5,298 nucleotides of DNA from positions 1 to 5,298 of the forward strand of contig JABIRQ010000239.1 of the NCBI GenBank assembly GCA_018699755.1, written 5' to 3'. Shown piece by piece: positions 1 through 5,298 of the stretch. Under the pieces are notes generated by a model. It was not told the origin of the DNA. It did not search any database and was given only the letters and a program-made list of their open reading frames with translations. Every line of letters starts with the position of its first letter. Position 1 is the first letter of the stretch. Made by a program: the position numbers and the translations under genes. The stretch is from Rhodospirillaceae bacterium (GTDB taxonomy: Bacteria; Pseudomonadota; Alphaproteobacteria; CADEGL01).

Positions 1-827
1 CCATCTTCAACGGGCTGGGGGTCGAGACGACCCTCTACTACCGGGGCGAACTGCCCCTGCGCGGCTTCGACCGCGATGTCCGCGTCTTCGCGACCGAGGA
101 GTTGCGCAAGAAGGGCATCGACATCCAGCTCGAGACCAATCTCGTCAAGCTGGAGACGCACAAGGACGGGATCCGCGCCCAAGACACCCATGGCGAGCAG
201 ACGGTCTACGGCCAGGTCATGTTCGCCACCGGGCGCGCACCCAACACCCATGGCCTGGGTCTCGACCGCCTGGGAGTCGAGATGCGGGACGACGGCTCGG
301 TCATCGTCGGCCTCCACTCCGAGACGTCCGTAGAGGGAGTCCACGCCATCGGCGACGTGACCGATCGCGTCCAACTCACCCCCGTCGCGATCCACGAGGC
401 GATGTGCGTGGCGCGCACCCTGTTCGGCGACGCGCCGACCAAGCCCGATCACCGCGATATCGCCACGGCCGTCTTCTGCCGGCCCGAGATCGCTGTGGTG
501 GGGTTGAGCGAGGAGGAGGCGCGGGCCGAATACGGGGCCGTTGCGGTCTACCGCACGAGCTTTCGCGAGTTGAAGCACACCCTGTCCGGGCGCGACGAGA
601 AGACCATGATGAAGCTGGTGGTCGACAAGGAGACGGACCGGGTGCTGGGCGCCCATATGGTCGGCAATCACGCCGCCGAGATCGTCCAGGGCCTCGCCAT
701 CGCCGTCAAATGCGGGGCGACCAAGGCCCAGTTCGACGCCACCATCGGCATCCATCCGACCTCGGCCGAGGAGTTCGTGACCATGCGCGAACCTGTCGAG
801 GAGGAGGCGCGCGAGGCGGCGGAGTAG
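1..827 (+). CDS. gor: Glutathione-disulfide reductase, C-terminal part (5' end outside window)
   Basis: Glutathione reductase is a cytoplasmic FAD enzyme that reduces glutathione disulfide with NADPH. The first full codon is at base 3 and 274 residues are visible; the family is about 450 long, so the FAD-binding Rossmann start and the redox-active cysteine pair lie upstream. Seen here: the end of the NADPH domain (IFNGLGVETT, residues 1-10); Arg14 and Arg20, spaced like the two arginines that bind the NADP 2'-phosphate in E. coli Gor; ATGRAPNT (75-82); the second FAD motif AIGDV (115-119); and the dimerisation domain ending in IHPTSAEEFVTMR, where His251 and Glu256 match the catalytic His-Glu pair. 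These argue for glutathione reductase rather than dihydrolipoamide or mercuric reductase. The C-terminus carries a short acidic tail. The DAHP synthase gene follows 113 bases downstream on the same strand. The ATG and TTG codons inside the visible part are internal, not starts. Confidence 0.95.
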   Translation, partial: IFNGLGVETTLYYRGELPLRGFDRDVRVFATEELRKKGIDIQLETNLVKLETHKDGIRAQDTHGEQTVYGQVMFATGRAPNTHGLGLDRLGVEMRDDGSVIVGLHSETSVEGVHAIGDVTDRVQLTPVAIHEAMCVARTLFGDAPTKPDHRDIATAVFCRPEIAVVGLSEEEARAEYGAVAVYRTSFRELKHTLSGRDEKTMMKLVVDKETDRVLGAHMVGNHAAEIVQGLAIAVKCGATKAQFDATIGIHPTSAEEFVTMREPVEEEAREAAE

Positions 828-853
828 CCAAGAGCCTGCCGTCGCACCCCAAG

Positions 854-890
854 GTTTCCCTGGAAACGAGACCGCTCAAGGCGTATACGC
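854..890. promoter_or_regulatory. Two perfect short dyads over the candidate promoter
   Basis: GTTTCC-CT-GGAAAC (854-867) is a perfect 6+6 inverted repeat with a 2-base spacer, and GCGTATACGC (881-890) is a perfect 10-base palindrome. The first overlaps the candidate -35 and the second the candidate -10. Spacers of 2 and 0 bases make RNA hairpins unlikely, so a protein-binding site is the more natural reading. I do not recognise either as the operator of a known regulator, and palindromes this short can occur by chance. Confidence 0.25.
861..889 (+). promoter_or_regulatory. Possible sigma-70-like promoter upstream of the DAHP synthase gene
   Basis: TGGAAA (861-866) matches 4 of 6 positions of the -35 consensus and TATACG (884-889) matches 4 of 6 of the -10 consensus, separated by exactly 17 bases. 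A start near base 896 would give a leader of about 45 bases before the ATG at 941. This is a consensus match in a 113-base intergenic gap, not a demonstrated promoter. GC-rich alphaproteobacteria often use weak matches, so false positives are common. If real, the DAHP synthase gene could be expressed independently of the glutathione reductase gene. Confidence 0.35.
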
Positions 891-925
891 TTCGGTTCCG
901 AGGCAAGTATCACCATTCGATTTTT

Positions 926-934
926 AGGACGAGG
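926..934 (+). promoter_or_regulatory. Ribosome binding site of the DAHP synthase gene
   Basis: AGGACGAGG lies six bases before the ATG at 941. It decides the start: the reading frame stays open far upstream through the glutathione reductase gene, but only this ATG has a Shine-Dalgarno match and gives a protein of normal family length. Confidence 0.7.
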
Positions 935-940
935 CCCTCA

Positions 941-2326
941 ATGGCCGCGAAATGGACCCCCGACGGCTGGCGCTCGAAGCCAGCCAAGCAGTTGCCGAAC
1001 TATCCCGACAAGGCCGCGCTGGCGGATGTCGAGGCGCGCCTGCGCGTCTCCCCGCCGCTCGTCTTCGCGGGCGAGGCCCGGCGCCTGAAGAGCAAGCTGG
1101 CCGAGGTCTCGGCCGGGCGCGCTTTCCTGCTGCAGGGCGGCGATTGCGCGGAAAGCTTCGCCGAGTTCCACCCCGACAACATCCGCGACACCTTCCGCGT
1201 GCTGCTGCAGATGGCGGTCGTGCTGACCTTCGGCGCGGCCTGCCCGGTGGTGAAGGTCGGCCGGATGGCCGGCCAGTTCGCCAAGCCGCGCTCCTCCGAT
1301 ACCGAAACCGTGGACGGAGTCGAACTGCCCAGCTATCGCGGCGACATGGTCAACGCGATGGAGTTCGAGGCGGCGGGCCGGGTGCCGGACCCCGAGCGCA
1401 TGATGCGCGTGTTCAGCCAATCGGCGGCGACCCTGAACCTGCTGCGCGCCTTCGCCCAGGGCGGTTATGCCGACCTGCATCAGGTGCATCGCTGGAATCT
1501 CGGCTTCGTTGCGCGCAGCCCCCAGGGCGAGCGTTACCAGGCCATGGCCGACCGCCTTTCGGAGACTCTGGAATTCATGGCCGCCTGCGGCCTGACCAGC
1601 GCGACGGCGCCGCAAATTCGCGAGACCGACCTGTTCACCTCGCATGAGGCGTTGCTGTTGCCTTACGAGGAGGCGCTGACCCGCGTCGATTCGACCTCGG
1701 GCGACTGGTACGACGTGTCGGCCCATATGCTGTGGATCGGCGACCGCACGCGCCAGCCGGACGGCGCCCATGTCGAGTTCCTGCGCGGGGTCAAGAATCC
1801 GATTGGCCTGAAATGCGGCCCGACCCTGGATCCGGACGAGCTGCTCCGCCTGATCGACATCCTGAATCCGGAGAACGAGCCCGGCCGCCTGACCCTGATC
1901 GCCCGCATGGGCGCGGACAAGGTGGAAGAGCATCTGCCGCCGCTGATCCGCAAGGTGATGCGCGAGGGCCGCGCCGTGGTCTGGTCGAGCGACCCGATGC
2001 ACGGCAACACGATGAAGTCCTCCTCGGGCTACAAGACGCGGCCCTTCGATCAGGTGCTGCGCGAAGTCCAGGGCTTCTTTGCCGTGCACCAGGCCGAGGG
2101 CAGCCATGCCGGCGGCATCCATCTGGAACTGACCGGCCAGGACGTGACGGAATGCATCGGCGGCGCCCAGGCGATCACCGACGAGGGGCTGCGCGACCGC
2201 TACCACACCCATTGCGATCCGCGCCTCAATGCCAGCCAGGCGTTGGAACTGGCTTTCCTGATCGCCGAATCGCTCAAGCGCGATCGCGACAACGCGGCCG
2301 TCGAAGCGGCGGTGGCCGCGTCCTAG
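941..2326 (+). CDS. Class II 3-deoxy-7-phosphoheptulonate (DAHP) synthase
   Basis: This cytoplasmic enzyme condenses phosphoenolpyruvate with erythrose 4-phosphate to DAHP, the first step of the shikimate pathway to aromatic amino acids. The 461-residue product has the class II hallmarks in order: FLLQGGDCAESF (62-73), GQFAKPRSS (111-119), SYRGDM (131-136), SHEALLLPYEEA (234-245), WIGDRTRQPDGAH (265-277), GVKNPIGLKCGPT (283-295), DPMHGNT (351-357), HLELTGQ (394-400) and HCDPRLN (424-430). Cys69, His354, Glu396 and Asp426 match the four metal ligands of the M. tuberculosis enzyme; the last three keep exactly its spacing. The N-terminus (KWTPDGWRSKPAKQLPNYPD, 4-23) resembles plant and many proteobacterial class II enzymes more than the mycobacterial one. 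Alphaproteobacteria call the gene aroG, aroF or aroH inconsistently, so I give no symbol. It starts 113 bases after the glutathione reductase gene and ends 53 before the next gene. Feedback control is not readable from the sequence. Confidence 0.97.
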   Translation: MAAKWTPDGWRSKPAKQLPNYPDKAALADVEARLRVSPPLVFAGEARRLKSKLAEVSAGRAFLLQGGDCAESFAEFHPDNIRDTFRVLLQMAVVLTFGAACPVVKVGRMAGQFAKPRSSDTETVDGVELPSYRGDMVNAMEFEAAGRVPDPERMMRVFSQSAATLNLLRAFAQGGYADLHQVHRWNLGFVARSPQGERYQAMADRLSETLEFMAACGLTSATAPQIRETDLFTSHEALLLPYEEALTRVDSTSGDWYDVSAHMLWIGDRTRQPDGAHVEFLRGVKNPIGLKCGPTLDPDELLRLIDILNPENEPGRLTLIARMGADKVEEHLPPLIRKVMREGRAVVWSSDPMHGNTMKSSSGYKTRPFDQVLREVQGFFAVHQAEGSHAGGIHLELTGQDVTECIGGAQAITDEGLRDRYHTHCDPRLNASQALELAFLIAESLKRDRDNAAVEAAVAAS

Positions 2327-2343
2327 GCGAACGAGCGCGTAGA

Positions 2344-2353
2344 GAGACGTCTC
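2344..2353. other. 10-base palindrome between the DAHP synthase and NAPRT genes
   Basis: GAGACGTCTC is a perfect palindrome 17 bases after the DAHP synthase stop codon. No T run follows, so it does not look like an intrinsic terminator. It could be an operator or chance. It is the only structure I see in the 53-base gap apart from the ribosome binding site. Confidence 0.2.
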
Positions 2354-2362
2354 GGCGCGGCT

Positions 2363-2369
2363 GAGGGGG
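2363..2369 (+). promoter_or_regulatory. Ribosome binding site of the nicotinate phosphoribosyltransferase gene
   Basis: GAGGGGG ends ten bases before the ATG at 2380, slightly long but acceptable spacing, and supports that ATG as the start. No promoter stands out in the short gap, which fits read-through from the DAHP synthase gene. Confidence 0.55.
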
Positions 2370-2379
2370 CGCGGCGACA

Positions 2380-3522
2380 ATGGGCCCGGAAGAAAGTCAG
2401 GTCCGGCACTGGACCGACAGCTATTTCAAGAAGACCAAGGCCGCGGTCGAGCGTTACGGCGACGTGCGCGCGACCTATGCCGTCTTCATGCGCCGCCCCG
2501 TGATCTGTGCGCCGCGCCTGATGGTCGACTGGTTGACGGCGATGGCCGAGGCCCGCGGCACCGCCTTCGAGATTGAGCTGACCCATGAGGAGGGCGCCTG
2601 GGTCGGCGCGGGCGAGCCGATGCTTTACGTCTCGGGCGACCTGCGCCATCTGGTCGATCTTGAGACCCTCTATCTGCAACGACTCGGTCCGGCCTGCGTC
2701 GCGGCCTACAACGCCTATGTCATGTGCGCGGAACTGCCCACGGTCGCATTCCTGGCGATGGACGCGCGCCATTGCGCCGGGCTGGAGATGGCCGAAATGA
2801 TGGCCTATGCCGCCTCGGTCGGCTCGGCCAAGGCCCGGCGCAAGGCCAATGCGGTGGGTTTCATCGGCAACGCGACAGACGCGACCGCCCATTATTTCGA
2901 TCAGGCGGCAGGCCTGGGCACCATGCCTCACGCCCTTGTCGGCTATGCCGGCTCGACCCTGCGCGCGGCGGAAATGCTGCGCGAGACCCTGCCTGGCGAC
3001 CCCTTGACCGTCCTGGTCGACTATTTCGGCCAGGAGGTTACGGACGCCCTGGCCGTCTGCGCCCATTTCCCCGACCTGCTGGCCGAGGACCGCCTGTCCG
3101 TGCGCATCGACACGCCGGGCAGCCGCTTCGTCGAGGGGCTGGACCCGCCGGCCTCCTATGCGGTGCTGGAACGCAACGTGCCCGAATCGATTCGCGGCTA
3201 CCGCAACGAGGCGGAACTGCGTCATCTCGTGGGTCCCGGCGTCACCGCCGCCGCGATCTGGCACCTGCGCGAACGGCTGGACGCGGTGGGCTACCAGAAA
3301 TGCAAGATCGTCGCCTCCTCCGGCTTCGGGCCCGAGAAATGCCGGGTCATCGGCATCGCCAACGCCCCGGTCGACGTCATCGGCACCGGCTCCTACCTGC
3401 CCGAGAAATGGAACGAGACCTACGCCACGGCCGATATCGTCGCCTATGACGGCCGACCGAGGGTCAAGATCGGCCGCGAATTCCTGCTCCGCAAACCCAA
3501 CGGCGAAGACCACGACGGCTGA
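2380..3522 (+). CDS. Nicotinate phosphoribosyltransferase family protein
   Basis: Family members join nicotinate to PRPP, giving nicotinate mononucleotide, an NAD salvage step in the cytoplasm. The product has 380 residues, close to the short form of the family known from Thermoplasma and shorter than PncB of enterobacteria (about 400). Visible matches: an N-terminal half rich in AYNAYVMCAELP-like helix (109-120); the GTMPHA motif (180-185), whose His184 corresponds to the histidine phosphorylated in classical NAPRTases; a VDYFGQEVTDA stretch (213-223) where the family usually has VDTYD; RIDTPGSRF (242-250) where it often has RLDSGD; IVASSGFGPEK (310-320), like the family's IVASGGLDEEK; and VDVIGTGSYLP (331-341), the phosphate-binding glycine region. 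The departures from consensus leave room for another base such as nicotinamide or for a relaxed specificity. It follows the DAHP synthase gene by 53 bases and faces a convergent operon. The extreme C-terminus is short and polar. Confidence 0.85.
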   Translation: MGPEESQVRHWTDSYFKKTKAAVERYGDVRATYAVFMRRPVICAPRLMVDWLTAMAEARGTAFEIELTHEEGAWVGAGEPMLYVSGDLRHLVDLETLYLQRLGPACVAAYNAYVMCAELPTVAFLAMDARHCAGLEMAEMMAYAASVGSAKARRKANAVGFIGNATDATAHYFDQAAGLGTMPHALVGYAGSTLRAAEMLRETLPGDPLTVLVDYFGQEVTDALAVCAHFPDLLAEDRLSVRIDTPGSRFVEGLDPPASYAVLERNVPESIRGYRNEAELRHLVGPGVTAAAIWHLRERLDAVGYQKCKIVASSGFGPEKCRVIGIANAPVDVIGTGSYLPEKWNETYATADIVAYDGRPRVKIGREFLLRKPNGEDHDG

Positions 3523-3545
3523 GGGCGGTTTAGAGAACGAGAATT

Positions 3546-3660
3546 GTGCCAATCATCCTTCGAGACGCGCGCTTCTCGCGCTCATCAGGATGAAGGGAAA
3601 TCAAAACATAACCTCACCCTGAGGAACGCGCGTAGGGCCGTCTCGAAGGGTGACTGGCAC
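3546..3660. repeat. Large intergenic inverted repeat of an alphaproteobacterial type
   Basis: The left arm (3546-3594) and the right arm (3612-3660) are imperfect reverse complements: GTGCCAATCATCCTTCGAGA against GTGCCAGTCACCCTTCGAGA read from the other strand, then a diverged GC-rich middle with a one-base length difference, then TCAGGATGA against TCAGGGTGA. The loop (about 3595-3611) is A-rich. A smaller hairpin, GCGCG-CTTCT-CGCGC (3567-3581), is nested in the left arm, and the palindrome ACGCGCGT (3626-3633) sits in the right arm. I recognise the CCTTCGAGACG...CTCAGG theme as a dispersed palindromic element of Caulobacterales, Rhizobiales and related genomes; its copy number here cannot be known from one window. 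It occupies nearly all of the convergent gap and stops six bases before the stop codon of the facing gene. No protein is encoded. Confidence 0.88.
3546..3660. terminator. Possible bidirectional terminator formed by the inverted repeat
   Basis: Two genes converge on this structure: the + strand gene ends 23 bases before it and the - strand gene 6 bases after it. RNA from either strand could fold into a stem of nearly 50 base pairs. There is no T run after either end, so it would not be a textbook intrinsic terminator; blocking of read-through or protection of 3' ends is inferred from position and structure only. Confidence 0.35.
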
Positions 3661-3666
3661 GGACGC

Positions 3667-4344
3667 CTATGCGCCGCCCTTCAACCGCGCCAGGGCCTGT
3701 CGCTTGAAGGCACGCAGATCCTCGTCCTCCACCGCATAGACCTCTTCGGCCGTAAACGAACCGTCCCACCAGAGGCAGAGGCCGGACTCGTCCTCCGTCA
3801 TCTTGCGGCCCAGTTCGCCGCGGGTGATGAAGAAATCCGAGTCCATGGCGAGCTGGTGGCTCTTGCGGAAGAAGCGCAGGTGGCCGCCTTCGCCTTCGAC
3901 CATCCAGCGGTGGTGGTAGAAACCGATTTCGGGCATCCGCCCCAGCGCCGCGCGCAAGCGGAAGAACCGCGCCTTGGCGAAAATCTCGCGCGCCCGGCTC
4001 GGCACCTCGACATAGCCGGCCTTGGCGACGCGGGCGAGTTCGCGGCACACGGCGATCGGGTCGCGCACGTCCTCCAGCAGGTGGGAGCAGATGGCGAAAT
4101 CGAACCGGTCGTCCTCGAAGGGCCAGGGCGGCTCGCAGACGTCGTGGACCGTCCAGCTTTCGGCCGAGAACCGCTCCGCCTCGCCCCGCGTCAGGCCGTC
4201 GGCGACCTGCCGGGTTTCGTAGCGGCCCAGGTCGATGACATGGGTCGCCGGCCCGAACGGGTTGTGCCAACCGCCGACGTCGAGGACGGACTCGCTGGCC
4301 TTGGCGTGCTCGATCAGCCTGGGCAGGTTCGAATAGAGGATCAT
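3667..4344 (-). CDS. Class I SAM-dependent methyltransferase of unknown target
   Basis: The 225-residue product has a Rossmann-type methyltransferase core. Motif I is VLDVGGWHNPFG (20-31), a variant without the usual GxGxG; DLGRYETR (38-45) follows at the second strand; HDVCEPPWPFEDDRFDFAIC (67-86) contains Asp68, where such enzymes contact adenine, and the Phe-Asp-Phe-Ala motif IV strand; SHLLEDVRDP (87-96) is the typical Methyltransf_11 post-motif region; GYVEVPSR (110-117) is the following strand. After that comes a non-standard part with HHRWMVEGEGGHLRFFRKSH (144-163) and a charged C-terminal helix. It has no signal peptide or membrane segment, so it is probably cytoplasmic. The LDVGGW..PF variant reminds me of methyltransferases in surface-glycan clusters, but no such genes are visible here. 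The ATG at 4344 lies 7 bases past the stop of the DUF3830 gene and has no clear Shine-Dalgarno match, which suggests translational coupling. Confidence 0.85.
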   Translation of the reverse strand: MILYSNLPRLIEHAKASESVLDVGGWHNPFGPATHVIDLGRYETRQVADGLTRGEAERFSAESWTVHDVCEPPWPFEDDRFDFAICSHLLEDVRDPIAVCRELARVAKAGYVEVPSRAREIFAKARFFRLRAALGRMPEIGFYHHRWMVEGEGGHLRFFRKSHQLAMDSDFFITRGELGRKMTEDESGLCLWWDGSFTAEEVYAVEDEDLRAFKRQALARLKGGA

Positions 4345-4351
4345 CGGTCGG

Positions 4352-4777
4352 TCACGCCGCGCGGAACGCGATATCCTGCGCGCCCTCCCACAGCGCCAGT
4401 TTGCCCATCTCTTCCAGGTTCTCCACCCCCTCCGTCACGGTCAGGAAATGGTTGCCCGCCAGCATCCCCATCTTGCTGGCGAAGCAGGAACTGCCATAGG
4501 CGAAGAGGATCTCCGTTTCGCTGAACCCGCCGGGATAGAGCAGCACGTCGCCGCGCGAGGGATGCGCGGTGTGGTTCTCGAAGCTGAGCCCTGTGTCGAA
4601 ATCGCCCAGCGGAATCCACACGGCCTCGCCGCTCCAGCGCGAATGGATCACCTTGTTGGCGAAGGGCAGAAGGGCCGTGAAGCGGCGGCAGGTCTCCGGC
4701 GCGCGCTCCCATTCCAGGCGCGCCGCGAAGCGGTGCGGCCCGACCTCGACGACGAGGTTGTTCGGTCGTTCGGCCAT
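4352..4777 (-). CDS. DUF3830 family (cyclophilin-like) protein
   Basis: The 141-residue product matches what I know of DUF3830, small bacterial proteins with a predicted cyclophilin-like fold and no established biochemical role. The recognisable blocks are APETCRRFTALLPFANKVIHS (26-46), the core WSGEAVWIPLGD (48-59), FENHTAHPSRGDVLLYPGG (66-84), SETEILFAYGSSCFASKMG (86-104) and LAGNHFLTV (106-114), ending in LWEGAQDIAF (129-138). There is no signal peptide and no membrane segment. The frame stays open upstream to 4891, but the start at 4777 is preferred: it has a good ribosome binding site, it lies 13 bases after the stop of the transporter gene, and the upstream codons overlap that gene and give a Pro/Arg-rich, unlikely sequence. 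Homologues often sit beside transport or amide/amino acid catabolism genes, which fits the transporter next door. The cyclophilin-like fold does not imply prolyl isomerase activity. Confidence 0.88.
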   Translation of the reverse strand: MAERPNNLVVEVGPHRFAARLEWERAPETCRRFTALLPFANKVIHSRWSGEAVWIPLGDFDTGLSFENHTAHPSRGDVLLYPGGFSETEILFAYGSSCFASKMGMLAGNHFLTVTEGVENLEEMGKLALWEGAQDIAFRAA

Positions 4778-4779
4778 GT

Positions 4780-4786
4780 CTTCTCC
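4780..4786 (-). promoter_or_regulatory. Ribosome binding site of the DUF3830 gene
   Basis: Read on the - strand, GGAGAAG precedes the ATG at 4777, with GGAG five bases from the start codon. It lies wholly in the 13-base gap after the transporter stop codon and favours this start over the upstream in-frame codons. Confidence 0.75.
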
Positions 4787-4790
4787 GGTC

Positions 4791-5298
4791 CTATTCGGCG
4801 GCGGCGATCGGTGCGGTTGCGGGAATTCGGGCCGTCCAGATCGTCTCGTTTCCGGGTTCGGGATCGCGCGGGACGAGGCGCGCCAGGACAAGGCTGATCG
4901 CGGCCATGCCGGCGCCGGCCAGAAACACGGCCGCAGGGCTGGCCAGCCAGACCAAGCCGAAGGCGACGGGGATGACCACCGCGGCGATATGATTGATCGA
5001 GAAGGCGACCCCCGCCGTGGGCGCGATATCCGCCGGGTCGGCGATCTTCTGGAAATAGGTCTTCATGGCGATCGCCATGGCGAAGAACAGATGATCGATC
5101 ACATAGAGCACGGCGGCCCAGAGCGGATCGCCCACGAAGGCGTAGCAGGCGAAGACGCCGATCAGGCCGATATATTCCAGGGTCAGCGCCCGGCGCTCGC
5201 CCCAACGCACGATCAGGGCACCGATGCGCGGCGCCAGGACCATGTTGATCGCGCAGTTCAGCAGGAACAGCAGGCTGATCTCGGCGACCGAATAGCCG
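4791..5298 (-). CDS. Major facilitator superfamily transporter, C-terminal part (5' end outside window)
   Basis: The visible 168 residues (full codons from 5297 down) are the C-terminal part of an inner-membrane secondary transporter. About five hydrophobic segments can be seen, near residues 5-30, 39-55, 60-80, 97-117 and 121-142, matching the last helices of a 12-helix protein. GALIVRWGERRAL (26-38) is the degenerate loop 8-9 copy of the MFS signature between helices. A polar, Pro/Ala-rich cytoplasmic tail of about 25 residues (PRDPEPGNETIW onward) ends the protein. The ATG at 5243 falls after a hydrophobic stretch that continues to the window edge, so it is internal. Charged or polar residues inside the segments (Asp68, His69, Lys79, His103) could line the substrate path, but the substrate cannot be named. 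The gene leads the tightly spaced unit with the DUF3830 and methyltransferase genes. Confidence 0.9.
   Translation of the reverse strand, partial: GYSVAEISLLFLLNCAINMVLAPRIGALIVRWGERRALTLEYIGLIGVFACYAFVGDPLWAAVLYVIDHLFFAMAIAMKTYFQKIADPADIAPTAGVAFSINHIAAVVIPVAFGLVWLASPAAVFLAGAGMAAISLVLARLVPRDPEPGNETIWTARIPATAPIAAAE

Noticed and set aside
854..925. An intrinsic terminator after the glutathione reductase gene
   Set aside because: Short dyads and a six-pair hairpin (889-904) are present, but the only T run (921-925) lies 16 bases past the hairpin, too far for a standard terminator.
404..940. Upstream extension of the DAHP synthase reading frame
   Set aside because: It overlaps the glutathione reductase gene in another frame, is Arg/Gly-rich, and would make the protein about 180 residues too long; the ATG at 941 has a ribosome binding site.
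938..2380. A 480-codon open frame on the - strand opposite the DAHP synthase gene
   Set aside because: The + strand gene has unmistakable motifs. The antisense frame is rich in His, Arg, Gly and Ala, has no recognisable domain, and is the usual by-product of high third-position GC.
2323..3552. A 409-codon open frame on the - strand opposite the nicotinate phosphoribosyltransferase gene
   Set aside because: Same reason: it mirrors a clearly real gene, shows low-complexity composition and no family signature.
3523..3666. Insertion sequence end or CRISPR-like repeat in the convergent gap
   Set aside because: There is a single pair of inverted arms with no spacer series, no transposase and no evident target duplication.
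3544..4524. A 326-codon + strand frame through the inverted repeat and across the methyltransferase gene
   Set aside because: It begins inside the repeat, lacks a domain and is antisense to a methyltransferase with clear motifs.
4778..4891. N-terminal extension of the DUF3830 protein
   Set aside because: The extra 38 residues overlap the transporter's C-terminus, are Arg/Pro/Ser-rich, and skip the start with the good ribosome binding site at 4777.

Overview
The window (5298 bases, GC-rich throughout, codons strongly favouring G or C in third position) looks like ordinary chromosomal DNA from an alphaproteobacterium. The reasons are the protein resemblances (plant-like class II DAHP synthase, short nicotinate phosphoribosyltransferase, a DUF3830 protein) and an intergenic inverted repeat built on the CCTTCGAGACG...CTCAGGATGA theme, which I recognise from Caulobacter, Brevundimonas, Bradyrhizobium and related genomes. 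I see no RNA gene, CRISPR array, transposase, integrase or phage gene. Genus cannot be settled from the sequence alone.

Left half, + strand (1-3522): the 3' part of a glutathione reductase gene, then a complete class II DAHP synthase (first step of the shikimate pathway), then a complete nicotinate phosphoribosyltransferase-family enzyme (NAD salvage). Gaps are 113 and 53 bases, so the three may be partly co-transcribed. The 113-base gap carries a plausible sigma-70-like promoter overlapped by two perfect short dyads, so the DAHP synthase may also have its own promoter. There is no obvious single pathway. The loose link is cofactor supply: glutathione reductase consumes NADPH and the salvage enzyme feeds NAD(P) synthesis.

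Middle (3523-3666): a convergent intergenic region almost filled by a roughly 115-base inverted repeat (3546-3660) with an A-rich loop. It separates the two converging gene groups and could act as a two-way terminator.

Right half, - strand (5298 to 3667): a tightly packed unit in transcription order: the 3' part of a major facilitator transporter gene, a 141-residue DUF3830 (cyclophilin-like) protein of unknown function, and a class I SAM-dependent methyltransferase. Gaps of 13 and 7 bases make an operon very likely. The substrate of the transporter, the role of the DUF3830 protein and the target of the methyltransferase cannot be read from the sequence; their joint arrangement is the least explained part of the window. 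I found no convincing evidence of a wholly new system.
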